Counted from the first letter of the stretch, positions 45,735 through 59,455 are shown. The stretch is 64,000 nt of DNA from Macrotis lagotis (GCF_037893015.1 NC_133665.1:100389637-100453636), one strand, 5' to 3'. Translations and numbers: made by a program. Notes: a model not told the origin generated them from the letters alone.

Positions 45735-46413
45735 TATTCACAGCATGATGCAATCTAAGATCTAGAAGGAGCCTCAGAAGTTATTTGGTCCAAACTGAGC
45801 AATAATAGCCAATCTCTTCTTGAAGGCTTCTGGTGATGGAAAACTCGATACTTCATTTGGTAACCCATTCTACTCAGAAAGCTCTGGTTGTTAGGAAATT
45901 TCTCATTACCTTTAACTTAAATCTGACTCTTTGTCACTTTTACTTATTGCTCCTAAATCTGCTAAGGTCAATTTGAAGAATAACTATAACATGTAACCTT
46001 TAAAGAATTTGAGTTCATCTATCTTGTTCTTAACATCCCCAACTCCTTGACTTTTAAGACTTTTTCAGGCTAAGGAGCCCCCTTTCCTTCAATTGATCCT
46101 TTTAGGGCATAATTTCTAGTCTTCTCACTACACTGGTCAGCATCCTCTGGACTCACTCCAGAGCTTGCCAATATGTCTCTTAAATTGTAACGTCCAGATA
46201 TAAACATGATACTTCAGAGGTAATACTAGGTATTCCCTATTCCTTCTCTTGGATGGGCTAGATATCACCACTTCAATCTATCTTTGCAAAATCTGATTTC
46301 CACTTGGCCACTATATTATGCAATGAAGAGATGAAACTGTCCTTCAGGAATGTGGCCAACATAATTTTTGTTATTTTTTTCATTTTACTTGTGCCATGAT
46401 TAAATGTTTTACT
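45310..46413 (+). repeat. Direct repeat pair, ~90 bases, ~0.93 kb apart
   Basis: 45310-45397 and 46324-46413 share 'gaagagatgaaactgtcc' through 'gccatgattaaatg(c/t)tttact' with only a few differences. The second copy sits between antisense CR1/L3 and MAR1 sequence. Confidence 0.9.
45735..46240 (-). mobile_element. CR1/L3-type LINE 3' region, antisense
   Basis: ..gctctggttgttaggaaattt, ..ctttttcaggctaaggagcc, ..acactggtcagcatcctctgg are the antisense wording of CR1-type 3' ends. No frame survives. Confidence 0.78.
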
Positions 46414-46825
46414 GCAGATGACCTAGAGTCAGGAAGACCTGAGTTCAAATGTGACCTCAGACATTTAATGAACTGTGTGATCCTAGGTAAACCATTTATT
46501 TATTTATTTATTTATTTGTTTGCTTATTTATTTATTTTAGATTTTTCAAGGCAATGGGGTTAAGTGGCTTGCCTGAAGCCCCATGGCTAGGTAATTATTA
46601 AGTGTCTGAGACCGGATTTGAACCCAGGTACTCCTGACTCCAAGGCTGGTGCTCTATTCACTGCGCCACCTAGCCGTCCCCCCCCCCCCACAAATCATTT
46701 AACTCTGTTTACCTCATTTTCCTCATCTGGAGGAAGGAAATGGCAAACTGTTTCAGTATCTTTGCCAAACCCCTCCCTCTCCAAATAGGATCATGATGAA
46801 TTAGGTATGACTGAAAAAAGGCTAA
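46414..46825 (+). mobile_element. MAR1-type SINE, plus, split by a younger SINE
   Basis: Left part 46414-46492 (gagtcaggaagacctgagttc) and right part 46691-46825 (..ggaaatggcaaactgtttc, agtatctttgccaaaccc). The break point repeats aaaccattta / aaatcattta. Confidence 0.82.
46496..46690 (-). mobile_element. tRNA-derived SINE, minus, with (TTTA)n tail, nested
   Basis: Antisense body (ggggttaagtggcttgcc .. ctgcgccacctagccgtccc) with a (TTTA)n tail at 46496-46540 and a C run at 46678-46690. It interrupts the MAR1-type copy. Confidence 0.93.
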
Positions 46826-47249
46826 ACAATAGCAGCAAGCATCCCCTAGTGCAGAGCTCAAATAGTCACTTGGTCCTCCTTGGGGGTGAGGTTAAAAGTT
46901 GGGAATAGACTGAGATAAAAGGGAGGGTATATAGGGGCTGCACAATCCATAACTAGACTCTGTTTTACAGAAGCAGAGTTGGGCGACATCAGAGGGGGAG
47001 AGATTAGGTGTGCGTGTGAATGGTGAGGAGTAGGAAGGGAATAGGTAGGAAGCATGAAGTTCTCATTGGGCTGAAGAGTGGGAAGGGGGTTCCACTGGTT
47101 CCAGGGGAACTTAAGCCTGTGACTGAGGGATTTGTTCTCACAGTGTTCCCTTCTTCATACCAACCACACATAGTTTTTCAGGGCAAGGGTGATGTGTGTA
47201 AATGTGTTTGTATGTTATAAGTGTAATTGCTCTCTCTGTCCCCTGAAGC
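46826..47249. other. Anonymous sequence
   Basis: No recognised repeat or exon. Short frames at 46858-47055 and 47020-47220 carry no known motif. Confidence 0.35.
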
Positions 47250-47860
47250 ATGATAGTTTTTAATAGAGGTGGAGTCCTCTTCTTTCTCAAACTCAGACTT
47301 CTTCTCTCTCCCAACTCTCTCCATACACACCTTGTGAGAGTGGGTATAGAGCACCCACTGTCAGTGACAGGGGCAGGCGCCAGCCAACAGCCATATAGGG
47401 ATGTGGTGGCCTCATTAATGAGAACTTCCTGCTAATTAAAAGCTTCCCCAGGGGACTTCTTGGCTCCTACCTGAGCCCCCTCTCCCCCCACCCCACAGAC
47501 TTATGGCCAGTGGTTGCTGAGGATTCCTTCTATATGGGCACCTAGAGGGGAGGAGCTGGCTGGAGCGGCAAGTTCAGGTTTGGAAGAGACAGTATTTGTT
47601 TATACAGCCAGCACAGGTTTATCTAATTCTACTTTCTGATGCTCCTGTGGTGATCCTGGTGTTCCCCATTTACCCACTGCATTCATGCATGAGATCTGAG
47701 AAAAAGAGCCTTTTGATTCAGCTGTTCTGCTAAAGCAACTGGGGCAATAGCCAGAGCTCCCTGTTTACCTTCCTAAAGGGGACAGGCCTGGCTGGATTGG
47801 GGGGAGGCAAGGATGAGGACAGGCAGCATCTGGAATTGAAAGACCACAGATGAAAGGTTC
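47250..47860. other. Repeat-free stretch, candidate conserved non-coding element
   Basis: About 600 bases without repeat wording, about 7.5 kb beyond the PTH1R stop. The core 47390-47470 has closely spaced homeobox-type words (cattaatgag, gctaattaaaagc). 47590-47700 has a forkhead-type tttgtttata and several short palindromic words. No frame, CpG island or splice pair suggests a gene. Assignment as regulatory DNA is inference only. Confidence 0.4.
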
Positions 47861-47964
47861 AGGGACATAGGGATGTGTGAGCAGGAAAAAGAATACTATT
47901 TGTCTTTGTCCCCAGCCCCAAAGAGTCAAGGACCAAAGGGGTGGAGGACAATAGGATTGTTTGT

Positions 47965-48215
47965 TCGAGTCATTATCATTGTCATAATTACCACCATATG
48001 GTCATTCACCATTTTGGTCAATAGTACCATTACCATCCTAAGCATATATAATCATTCCTTTCACTCATCTCCATCGTCACAACTCTATCTTTCCATCTCC
48101 ATCAGCACCAACTTCATCATTGCCACCAATACCAAATCATCATGATAATCTTCATCACTACCACTGATATTGCTACCATCATTACTACTATAATTATCAC
48201 ACATCCAGTAAGTAG
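47965..48215. repeat. Degenerate (ATC/ACC)n low-complexity tract
   Basis: Repeated cat/cac/att triplets (accaccatatgg, accattaccatc, catcaccactacc...). The 90-codon frame across it (47873-48145) is compositional. Confidence 0.75.
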
Positions 48216-48481
48216 CAGAGCTAGGATTTGTTTCCACAGCACCATTCCTTGCCTCACTTAGGAATCTGAGGACTTCAGGACAATGGGGTTAACAGTCCTT
48301 TTACTACCTGAGAAAAGTCCTTAGCAAATACACCTTAGCAGCTATTATTGTTGCTATCATGATTATCTTTATTATTTTATATCCCTGTCTCCTGACACTG
48401 GTAAGTACTCTTTCCATGATGAACCTGTTGGATCAGACCTTTGGGAGAAGAAATCATGAATGACACTATCCTCTGATTTTC

Positions 48482-48629
48482 TTTTTTTCTTTTTGCAAGG
48501 CAATGGGATTAAGTGACTTGCCCAAGGCCACACAGCCAGGTAATTATTAAATATCTGAGGTCGGAATTGAACTCAGGTCCTCCTGACTCCAGGGCCAGTA
48601 CTCTGTCCACTGTTCTACTTAGGCACCCC
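48482..48629 (-). mobile_element. tRNA-derived SINE, minus
   Basis: Antisense copy with TSD tatcctctga(t/c)tttc at 48467-48481 and 48630-48644, one mismatch. Confidence 0.94.
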
Positions 48630-48644
48630 TATCCTCTGACTTTC

Positions 48645-50225
48645 TAATGAGCCATATATGGCCTTGTAAATAGGTGTGAAGTGCTGTGTGTAGGTTAGGT
48701 GCTAGGGGAAGGAGATTGAATGTCCCAGAGGGATGTTCTATTAGGTAGTAGCCTTTGATTTACAATGGTTACTATGGTCACAGTCCCTTGAATGACCAGA
48801 AGAACAGTGTTGGGAGCCTGGGAAGTGAGAGTTAGAAAGCAAACTCTCCTCTCTTCCCAGTCCCAGTGCTTGGGGTAAGGGTGTATGATTAACATTGGAA
48901 AAAGAATTATAGCATATCAATGGGAGGTAGAAGGAAAGGGGCCAGGGGTCATAGTGGCCCATAGAGCAACTGCAAGATAGGGGTTTTGGAGCCCACCCTT
49001 GGAACATGTACTTTCTAAGCTCAGGGGTCATTTGACCTTTTTGTCCATGCCTTTGCCTCCCAGGAGAAAGATCATACAAACTCATCTAATAGAAACAGTT
49101 GTGTCTTCTAAAACACAAGGGGGTCCTCTCACAATACACACAAACACACCTATACATACATTTATGCATACATTCAAATATCATGAAAAGTCTTGTTTTG
49201 GGTATCATGGAAGAGACAAGATGAAGTATTGGAGCCTTCCTTGCCTCAAGGAGATTCTGATTGGAGTTCTGCTGTTGCTATTGTCCCCTTAACAGTCTCT
49301 TAAGGGACATTCTCTCTCTCTGGTCATCCATCAATTCCTCCTGGTGCCTCCCACTTTGAATCCACCCTGGGGGCTTAACTCCCTATGATCAGCATTTGGG
49401 CCCTCCTTTCAAAGTCAAATTCCCTGAGTCTTTAAAGGTGACCATCTGAGGCAGCATCATGGTTAAGTGGAAGGAATGCTGGAGCAGGAGACAAGATCCC
49501 CCCCTCCTTGGGGAGCAATAGCTTCCTTTCTCTTGACTTCAAACATAAAACAAAGAGGTTGGACTAGAGGAACTTCAAGGTTCCTCCCAGTCTGAACTTC
49601 TATGAACTCAATGATGAGAGCTCACTTGGGCCATGAGGCAGAAACTTCCCCCTTCCTCCTTCAGGACTGCTGGCTTTTGTGCTTGTGGGGATGTAATACA
49701 TTAAATGGGGGTAAAAGCCAATCTATTCTTAATCCTTCCTTGGACTGCAGTTACCACAGGATCCTCTTGCAATTAATGTGTTGTTGATCTCTTTCTAAGT
49801 TGGAGGTGTAAGATTTTTTCCCCTAACCCTGATGTTCCCGCTCCAGTCATTTGCCATTGTCCCTATTTCCTGGTCATGTCCTTTCCTCTACCTGTTCTAT
49901 GTTGGTCAACATCCAGTCCCAAAGAGAACTGTGCTATACCAAACCTGTCCCTAGAAGTGACAGGCAGAGAATGGATGATCCCCATTGGAGATGATCCCTA
50001 TCTCCATTCCATGAAGATCTCCATGGTATGTAAAACTGGACAAGATGATATGTCTAAATGCTTTAAGGTTTACAAAGCACTTTTCTCACAACTCTGTGAT
50101 AGTCAGTGTAAGAAATGTTGTCTCCATTTTACAGAGCAGGAAACTGAGGCTCAGAAAGGAGAACTGACTTGACCAGAATCACATAATCTTTCAGTTCCAG
50201 AATGTTGTGATTCCATTACTCCCCT
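48645..50225. other. Anonymous sequence with MIRs
   Basis: A sense MIR lies at 49448-49610 (..aagaggttggactagaggaac). Antisense MIR-like text lies at 50045-50190 (tctccattttacagagcagg). The open frames here have no recognised motif. Confidence 0.45.
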
Positions 50226-50945
50226 TCCTACATTCTCAGGTTCTGGACTATTTGCTGTCCCTTGAATGTTGCATTCCAACATGTGTGCCTCCATGCACAA
50301 ATTATCCCCCATGTCTGGAATGTGCTCCCTTTTTCACTTCTGCTAGGAACCTTAGTTTCCCTTGAGGCTCACCTCAAATGCTTCCTCTTAAAAGGATCTT
50401 TTCTTGATATTCCTAGGTTCTTATGCTATCTTTTTCTACTCTCCCTCTCTTTGACTCTCTCTTCTCTTCTTCTCTCCCTCTCTTTCTGTCTTTCTTTCTC
50501 TCTCTTCCCCCTCTTCCCTTCTCTCCTTCCCCACACCCCCTCTTTCCATCTTTCTTTTTCTTTCCTTTTCTGTCTCTCCTTCCGTTTCACTCTCCTGTCT
50601 CCCCCCTCTCTCCTCCCTCTTTCTGTCTCTCTCCTCTGCCCCCTTCTTTCCCTCTCCTCTCCCCTTTCTCTTTCTCCTCCCTCTGCCTCTCTCTTCTTTC
50701 TCTGTCTCTCTCTCTCTCCCCTCTCTTTTTCTTCCTACTCTAACTCTCCTCTTTCTCTTTCCCCCTCTCCTCCCTCTCTCCCTCTCCTTCTCTTTCTTTT
50801 CTCTCTCCCCAGATGATACTTATTTACTTATCTAAATGTAAGTGGAATGAAGGTCCATGCAAACCAGGGCTGTTTTTCCTTTAGTCCAGGGACCAACACA
50901 GAAAAGGCCCTAATTCATGGTGGGTGAACTGAGGAAAGGAATAAG
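50226..50945 (+). repeat. L2 3' fragment with a 370-base (CT)-rich expansion
   Basis: L2 text at 50226-50425 (..catgtctggaatgtgctccc, ctcacctcaaatgcttcc) and 50815-50945. Between them 50430-50810 is almost pure C/T. Frames across it (Ser/Leu/Pro-rich) are artefacts. Confidence 0.85.
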
Positions 50946-51195
50946 AATTTCTATAACACCTGCTCTTCATCAGGCACTGTACTTAGTGCTTTACAATATT
51001 ATTCCATTTGATCTTCATGACCTCTCTGCAAGGTAAGTTATTATCTCCATTTCACAATTAAAGTAACTGAAGCAGGCAAAAGTTAAGTGACTAACTGAAG
51101 GTCATACAGCAAAATAGTGCCTGAGGAGGGATTTGAACTCAGGTCTTCCTTACTCTAGGCCTAATGCTTTTTCTCCTATGCCACCTAGTTGTTTA
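50946..51195 (-). repeat. MIR/old tRNA-SINE, antisense
   Basis: ..tttacaatattattccatttg, aggtcatacagcaaaatag and ..atttgaactcaggtcttcc, ending tatgccacctagttg. An old, diverged SINE. Confidence 0.65.
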
Positions 51196-51635
51196 GATTG
51201 ACAAGATTTAAGTTAAGAGCATCCTTTGTTTTAAAAGGCCACTTTTAATGGGGATCTCAGGGTCCAGGAAAGGAGTATAATTCAGAAAAGTTCTGTGGGC
51301 AGACTCCATTCAGTTGGGCATTCATTTGATTGAAGAGAGTGAAGCTCTGACCTGGGATAGAGAATCTTGGCCCCTAAGGAGAGGGGACATGAGAACAATA
51401 GTTTTGTCTTGAATGGAGGCAGATATCAGGGCAGACCTGGTAGGGAATTGTAGATGAATATAGAAAGTGGGTTTGTGGGTGAACCTGTGTCACAGAGATT
51501 CTCTGAACTCTGAATAGAGACATGAGAGGCTTTAACAACACTGACATATATGAATTAATAGATGGCAGTTAATCTTTCTGGAGAGTATTGTCCCTTCATT
51601 CTTGAAATTAGAAGGTATCTGTCCTAGTGTTGATT
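51196..51635. other. Anonymous sequence
   Basis: No gene or named repeat in this 440-base stretch. Confidence 0.35.
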
Positions 51636-51639
51636 AAAA

Positions 51640-51755
51640 AGGATTAGGGTTAACTGACATGCTCAGGGTCACACATCTAATAAGGCAGAATTTGAACTCA
51701 GGGCTTTCTAACTCCAAACCTGTCACTCTATCCACTGTGCCACCTGGTACTTATG
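51640..51755 (-). mobile_element. Old tRNA-SINE, antisense
   Basis: gctcagggtcacacatctaa, aatttgaactcagggctttc and tatccactgtgccacctgg. Shortened and diverged. Confidence 0.78.
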
Positions 51756-52125
51756 GGACTCCTTGTCTGTGTGACATCTAGAAATGCCCCTCTTTGAATC
51801 TGTTTCCTCATTTGCTTTTATTCCATAGCTCAGGGGGCTCCAAGATCATGGAGTAAACTTAAAGCTAGAACAAACTTTTAGTCGACCTGGACAGAATTTG
51901 AACCTAGGTCTTTTGACCTTTCATGATCCAGAATGATTTCACTTTAATTACGCTTTGGGGTTTTGGTTCAGGGTGACTTGCTATGAACAGAGTGGTTGAG
52001 GAGGAGGCAGAAAAGATAGAATTAGAGAAGACTGGAAGAGAGGCCATTCAAGAGGTAGGTGGCAAGTTTTAGTTTTTTAGGGGTAAGAAGTACTGAGAGA
52101 AATTATAGCCTGCCAGTTCCTGTGG
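51756..52125. other. Anonymous sequence
   Basis: 51840-51930 has faint antisense MIR text. No gene. Confidence 0.35.
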
Positions 52126-52256
52126 ACTTAGCCTCCACAGTCACTTTTGTATCTGCTTGGTCTTCTCTTCTGCCATGGTCATTTTTTGTAGTTCAGTCTT
52201 TTAACTGGTCTCCTTCATTTAAGGCCTTTCCAAACTTATTTCCCATTCTTCCTTTT

Positions 52257-52410
52257 TTTTAAGGTTTTTTTGGTAAGGCAAATGAGGTTAAGTAGCTTGC
52301 CCAAGGCCACACAGCTAGGTAATTAGTAAGTGTCTGAGACCAGATTTGAACCCAGGTACTCCTAACTCCAGGGCCGGTGCTTTATCCACTATGCCACCTA
52401 GCCACCCCTC
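52257..52410 (-). mobile_element. tRNA-derived SINE, minus
   Basis: Antisense copy with exact TSD attcttcctttt at 52245-52256 and 52411-52422. Confidence 0.95.
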
Positions 52411-52530
52411 ATTCTTCCTTTTCTCACCACCTTGTAGGTATTCTATATTCTGGTCAAACTGGACAAATATTGTTCATTTCCCCTCTCCTGCAAACACAAT
52501 ATATGAAAGCACACTTTTTTTCCTGCTTGT

Positions 52531-52565
<35 letters not shown>

Positions 52566-52638
52566 CTGCTCAGCTCAGGTTCTATTTCCTTCCTGAAACT
52601 TTCCTTGATTTCTGTGTTTCCTCATCCTCAGTTAAAAC

Positions 52639-52639
52639 T

Positions 52640-52693
<54 letters not shown>
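52639..52693. repeat. (CT)n microsatellite
   Basis: A perfect (CT) run of about 50 bases, with a shorter sister run at 52534-52562. Confidence 0.98.
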
Positions 52694-52697
<4 letters not shown>

Positions 52698-53074
52698 CAG
52701 TGGTCTTAGAACCCATTGTCTGGTTCTCTTCATAATTCCCATCACATTCTACCTAAGCACACTTATTTATGTTGTGGTTTGAATTCCCTGGAAAATTACA
52801 ATATTCTTGGAGGGAAAGGGGGAAAAAGAAGGGAACAAGATTTTATTAAGTGCCTAGTATGTGCTTTATATATATGGTTTTCATTCTTGTATCTCCAATG
52901 CCTATCAAAGAGCCTGAAATGTAATAGAGGTTTAATAAGTGTTTGGTGAACTTAACTGCAGTCAGAAGACTTGGATTCTAGGCCTGGAAGTTCTAATCAG
53001 ATTCTCCATCCAACTTTAGATGTCAGTAACTTTTTTGGAACAGAGTTCTTCACCCATTTTTGTGTTATTCAGAG

Positions 53075-53290
53075 TAGTGGATAGAATGCTGGAGATAGAG
53101 TCAGGAAAGACCCAAGTTAAAATCTAGCCTCAGACAGTTTGTAGTTGTGTGACTTTGGGCACATCACTTAACCTCTTAATCTCTACTTGCCTCAGATTCC
53201 TCAGCTATATAATGAAAATAATAGCAGGACCTACCTGGAAGGGCATTATTTGTAAATCACTCAGCATAAGGACTGATCCATAACTATAGT
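53075..53290 (+). repeat. MIR/old tRNA-SINE, sense
   Basis: agtggatagaatgctggag, gtgtgactttgggcacatc and ..ttaacctcttaatctc. Diverged. Confidence 0.7.
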
Positions 53291-53489
53291 TACTACTACC
53301 ACCACCACTACTACTATTATCATCATCCTCATCCTCATCTCCTCTTCCAGGCCTCTTTGATGATGTCTTTACCATAACTTCTAGTTGACAACCCTAAGGA
53401 GCTGTCCAGGGTACCCAAACTAGGGTATCAATGCTTAATCAATGGTTGGGATGAGGACTGAAATAGACATGATACAGCCAAGGCAGCGA

Positions 53490-54345
53490 GTTGTCCAACC
53501 CTACTACCTCCATAATGTCTCTCTGTTCCAGCCCCTGCCCTCCATTTCCTAACCCAGACCTTCAGCTTTTCTTGCTTAGACTATTGTAATAGCCCCCTTT
53601 ACTACCCGTTTCTCCCCTTTTTGTACACATACTTTGTATACATATTTTTACTATCACTTAAGATCATGTAACTTTTCTACTCAGAAAACTTTAGTGGGTC
53701 TGCCTTGCTAACTGAACAAAATGTAAGCTGCTTAGAGCCCTGCAGAATCTGATTTCTAGTCAAACAAAACCACCTGTTGTTCTCATCCTACCCTGTCCCA
53801 ACTTCACATCTTTGCTCATGTGATTTCTTCCTTTCCCATGTGATTCCCCACCTTTCCCTGATATCTTGATTAACTGAGAGTCCTTCCTTCCCGGTCTAGT
53901 TCAAGTGCCCTTTCCCCCATGGAAATTTCTCTGGTTACTCCCCAGCAGGAAGTAATTTCCAACTCACCAATTTTTTTTTTTTTGTCACAATATGTGGACT
54001 TATTGCTTGATCTCTTCTCTTAATAGAGTTATTTGTATACACGCCTCTCCTGACTTTGAGAATAAAAGTAGCAAGGGGAAGAATGTGCATGAGGCTTGAA
54101 ATTAGGAAAGTTAGGTACCCAGTCCCCTCCTCTTATTGTCTTATTGTCTGCACAATGCTGGTGAGTGAGTCAATCTGAACCTTAATTTCCTTAACCATAA
54201 AATAAAGCTACGAAAGTTCCACAGGGTAGTTATGAGGGAAAAGCTCTGTAAATGTTATCATGCTCTAGAAATGTGTACTTATCAGTATTTTTGTGTCTCC
54301 AGTGCCTTACTCATGGTAGGCTTTTAATACACTTTTATCAAATTG
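53490..54345 (+). repeat. L2 and MIR remnants downstream of PTH1R
   Basis: 53490-54070 carries L2 text (..tagactattgtaatagcccc, ..cagaatctgatttctag). 54100-54345 carries MIR and an L2-type tail. No exon of a neighbouring gene is seen. Confidence 0.6.
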
Positions 54346-54479
54346 AATTCCATAAATATAAAATGGGCTCTGCCATCCCTGAGTTCATGAAAGATGCAAA
54401 TGTGAGGACATGTTGGACATTGTCTAAGGAATCAATATCTTTTGTGTATTGGCAATTATTGTGAACTTCCCTCTGGAAC

Positions 54480-55107
54480 AGAGGGTCTTTTTCTCTGGGT
54501 CCTCTCCCTCAGGGTCTCCCAGATAGGTTTAGGGACCTAAAGGTTGATATTTTTGGTGATTAGACCTTTCTCTTCAACTTCTGTCCTCAATGATCAAGAA
54601 GTTACCCCTGAGGATTTCTTCCAGCCCTCCCCTAATGGTTTTCTTCCCCTACTGTATCCTGGCTTGGGTGACATGAGATCCATCCACAAGATGCTCCCTC
54701 CCCCCATCACTTAGCTCAAAACAAACATAGCCACTCCAATCCTTTTTCTTTTCCTTTCTTTCCTTTTTTTTCTTTTTTTTTCTTCTTGGTATTTTTTTTT
54801 CTCCCTGACCTCCACAGCTTCCCCTCCCTCAATGGAATGTCTGTCCATCCCCTGGGTGGCCCCAGTTCTGCTCCTGGTCCTGAGAAGGCAGCCAAGGTCC
54901 CTTATGCCTGTGTACTGACCAGACCTGGGAGCATCTCTATAACTCCAGGCTCAGTCAGAGGGACCTCTGATTTGGCTTGCACTTGGGAATGTGGGGATCC
55001 CCAGGGCCCCTGGGGGGGACCTGGCCTGAGTACAAGGGTGGGAGCAGGCCACAGAGTTCAGGCTTGAGCCCAGGGTCTCTGCCCCCTAGATAGGTGGGGG
55101 ATGTAGG
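54480..55107 (-). other. PTH1R 3' UTR and immediate downstream region (end not determined)
   Basis: This follows the PTH1R stop on the minus strand. It is free of recognised repeats apart from a T-rich tract on the plus strand at about 54745-54800. I see no AATAAA on the minus strand between 54480 and 55107; the first ATTAAA (plus TTTAAT near 54323) lies in an L2/MIR-like tail. The polyadenylation site is therefore unresolved. The gene-proximal part is GC-richer than the flanking DNA. Confidence 0.5.
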
Positions 55108-55488
55108 TCACATGACTGTTTCCTTCTCTTCCTCCAAGAGTGGAGGGGGCTGTTCTCCAACCATTGGCTCATAGATTCCAGAGCCATTGAGATACCCGTC
55201 ATCCTTGGTGCCAGGCTCTGGGCCAGATGAAGGCAATGAGTTCTCAGATATGGAGCCATGCTTCACATAGCCGGGCAATTGGTGGTGGCCATTGGCACTG
55301 GTTCCAGTCCCAGGAGCTAGTCGAGGGCTGAGGGACAAGGCCAGCCCCCCTCGGGGTCCCACATTTGTGACACTTGTGTGTGACACCATGGGGCCATAGC
55401 TATAGGTGCTGCTGCCACTCCGGGCCTTCCTCTTGAAGTCCAAGGCAAGGGTCCATCGGCTCCACGACTTCTTGATCTCTGCTTGTAC
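55108..55488 (-). CDS. PTH1R: PTH1R terminal exon T (helix 8, cytoplasmic tail, stop)
   Basis: Acceptor AG at 55490-55489, then 126 codons and TGA at 55110-55108. It starts [20 protein letters not shown], which is helix 8. Next come the Ser/Thr-rich segment [13 protein letters not shown] and [12 protein letters not shown], the known phosphorylation and beta-arrestin region. A variable proline/glycine-rich tail follows, with [10 protein letters not shown] near its end. The last residues are EKETVM; ETVM is the PDZ ligand that binds NHERF1. The human tail exon encodes about 128 residues, so the length is normal, and divergence is concentrated in the middle of the tail as expected. This exon confirms a real, ancestral-type PTH1R. 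Confidence 0.97.
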   Translation of the reverse strand, partial: VQAEIKKSWSRWTLALDFKRKARSGSSTYSYGPMVSHTSVTNVGPRGGLALSLSPRLAPGTGTSANGHHQLPGYVKHGSISENSLPSSGPEPGTKDDGYLNGSGIYEPMVGEQPPPLLEEEKETVM

Positions 55489-56119
55489 CTTGTTGGGGAG
55501 GAGATGAGAGACAGAAGGCTCAGCCTCAGGGACCTTCCATTCTCAGTGTATGAAAAGAAGTTGGCCTGGGAGTCAGGAGAGGCCTGAATCTGAATTCTGC
55601 TCATACTCTCACTAGCTGGTTGGACTAGCTGATAGTAATATCTCATGAGGTTAGCAATATCCACTCTTCCTATTCCGTAATGTAGCAGTGAGGGTCAAAG
55701 GATTTTTTAAGTCACCCTATTAAGTTTAAAATTGGGTGTCTTGTTGGACCTCTGATTTGCAGCTAGGTGGTTCTGTCTGGAGTCAGAAGACTAGAGTTCT
55801 GTCCTAAATCACTTAGTAGTTTTGTGACTCTGGGCAAGTTACTTAATTGCTGACCTCCTCAGGTTCCTCAAATGTAAAATAGGAATAATAATAGCATATG
55901 CCTCTCAGACTGTTGGGAGAACCAAATGAAATATTATTAGAGTATTTAGCATGGTACTTTATGGTAGGTGATTAATAAATGTTTATTTCTTTCTTGTCCC
56001 TAACCAGTCTCTAAGCTCCCTGAGAGCAGGGGACATGGTTCCATAATCTCATTTCGTCACTATTTCACCTGTCCATGCAGAAGGCATGTTCTCAGGGATG
56101 GGGCAGGAGTGACACTCAC
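55489..56119 (-). other. PTH1R last intron (631 bases) with a MIR-like SINE
   Basis: Plus-strand text at 55765-55985 (agctaggtggttctgtctgg .. gtgactctgggcaagttac) is an old tRNA/MIR-type SINE. The remainder is anonymous. The open frame crossing 55489-55664 on the minus strand is intron read-through. Confidence 0.7.
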
Positions 56120-56161
56120 CTCTCCATTGCAGAAACAGTATATTATGGCAACGAAAAATCC
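56120..56161 (-). CDS. PTH1R: PTH1R exon M7 (TM7)
   Basis: A 42-base exon coding GFFVAIIYCFCNGE, in frame and flanked by CCCCAG and GTGAG. This is the cytoplasmic half of TM7. The sequence equals the human one in memory, including the Ile residues near the activating Ile458 position and the NGEV motif that leads into helix 8. It is separated by a 2.8 kb L2-rich intron from the M6/7 exon and by 631 bases from the last exon. Confidence 0.97.
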
Positions 56162-59211
<3,050 letters not shown>

Positions 59212-59326
59212 TTATCTTTCAAGACCCTTTTCAAGTGCATTCTCCTTCAGGAAGTTTGTAATTTAGTGAATGAAGGACTGAACCTCTGAATGGGGAGCTG
59301 AAATATGAGGCAAAGGAGGAGGCTCA

Positions 59327-59455
<129 letters not shown>

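Larger units (their letters stand above)
52126..52945 (+). repeat. L2 remnant with SINE and two (CT)n expansions
   Basis: L2 wording in sense (..ctgctcagctcaggttctat, ..gaaactttccttgatttctg, ..catcacattctacctaagc, ..atctccaatgcctatcaaag). Inside it lie a SINE (52257-52410), (CT)n at 52534-52562 and a longer (CT)n at 52639-52693. Confidence 0.78.

Noticed and set aside
36779..46690. C/G homopolymers (36779, 44890, 46678) as structural signals
   Set aside because: They sit mostly in or beside SINE tails and are ordinary mononucleotide runs; length may also be a sequencing artefact.
47873..48145. 90-codon frame resembling a membrane segment
   Set aside because: Ile/Thr/Ser-rich translation of a degenerate ATC/ACC tract; low complexity.
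50262..50816. 184-codon Ser/Leu/Pro frame
   Set aside because: Translation of a (CT)-rich expansion in L2.
52346..52735. 129-codon frame
   Set aside because: Spans SINE, L2 and (CT)n sequence.
1..54000. CCDC12 or other PTH1R neighbours
   Set aside because: No stretch matching the remembered coiled-coil protein was seen on the plus strand; absence by eye is not proof.
55317..55664. 115-codon minus frame overlapping the last PTH1R exon
   Set aside because: It runs through the intron and reads the exon in the wrong frame; the receptor frame is the one that joins across splice sites.
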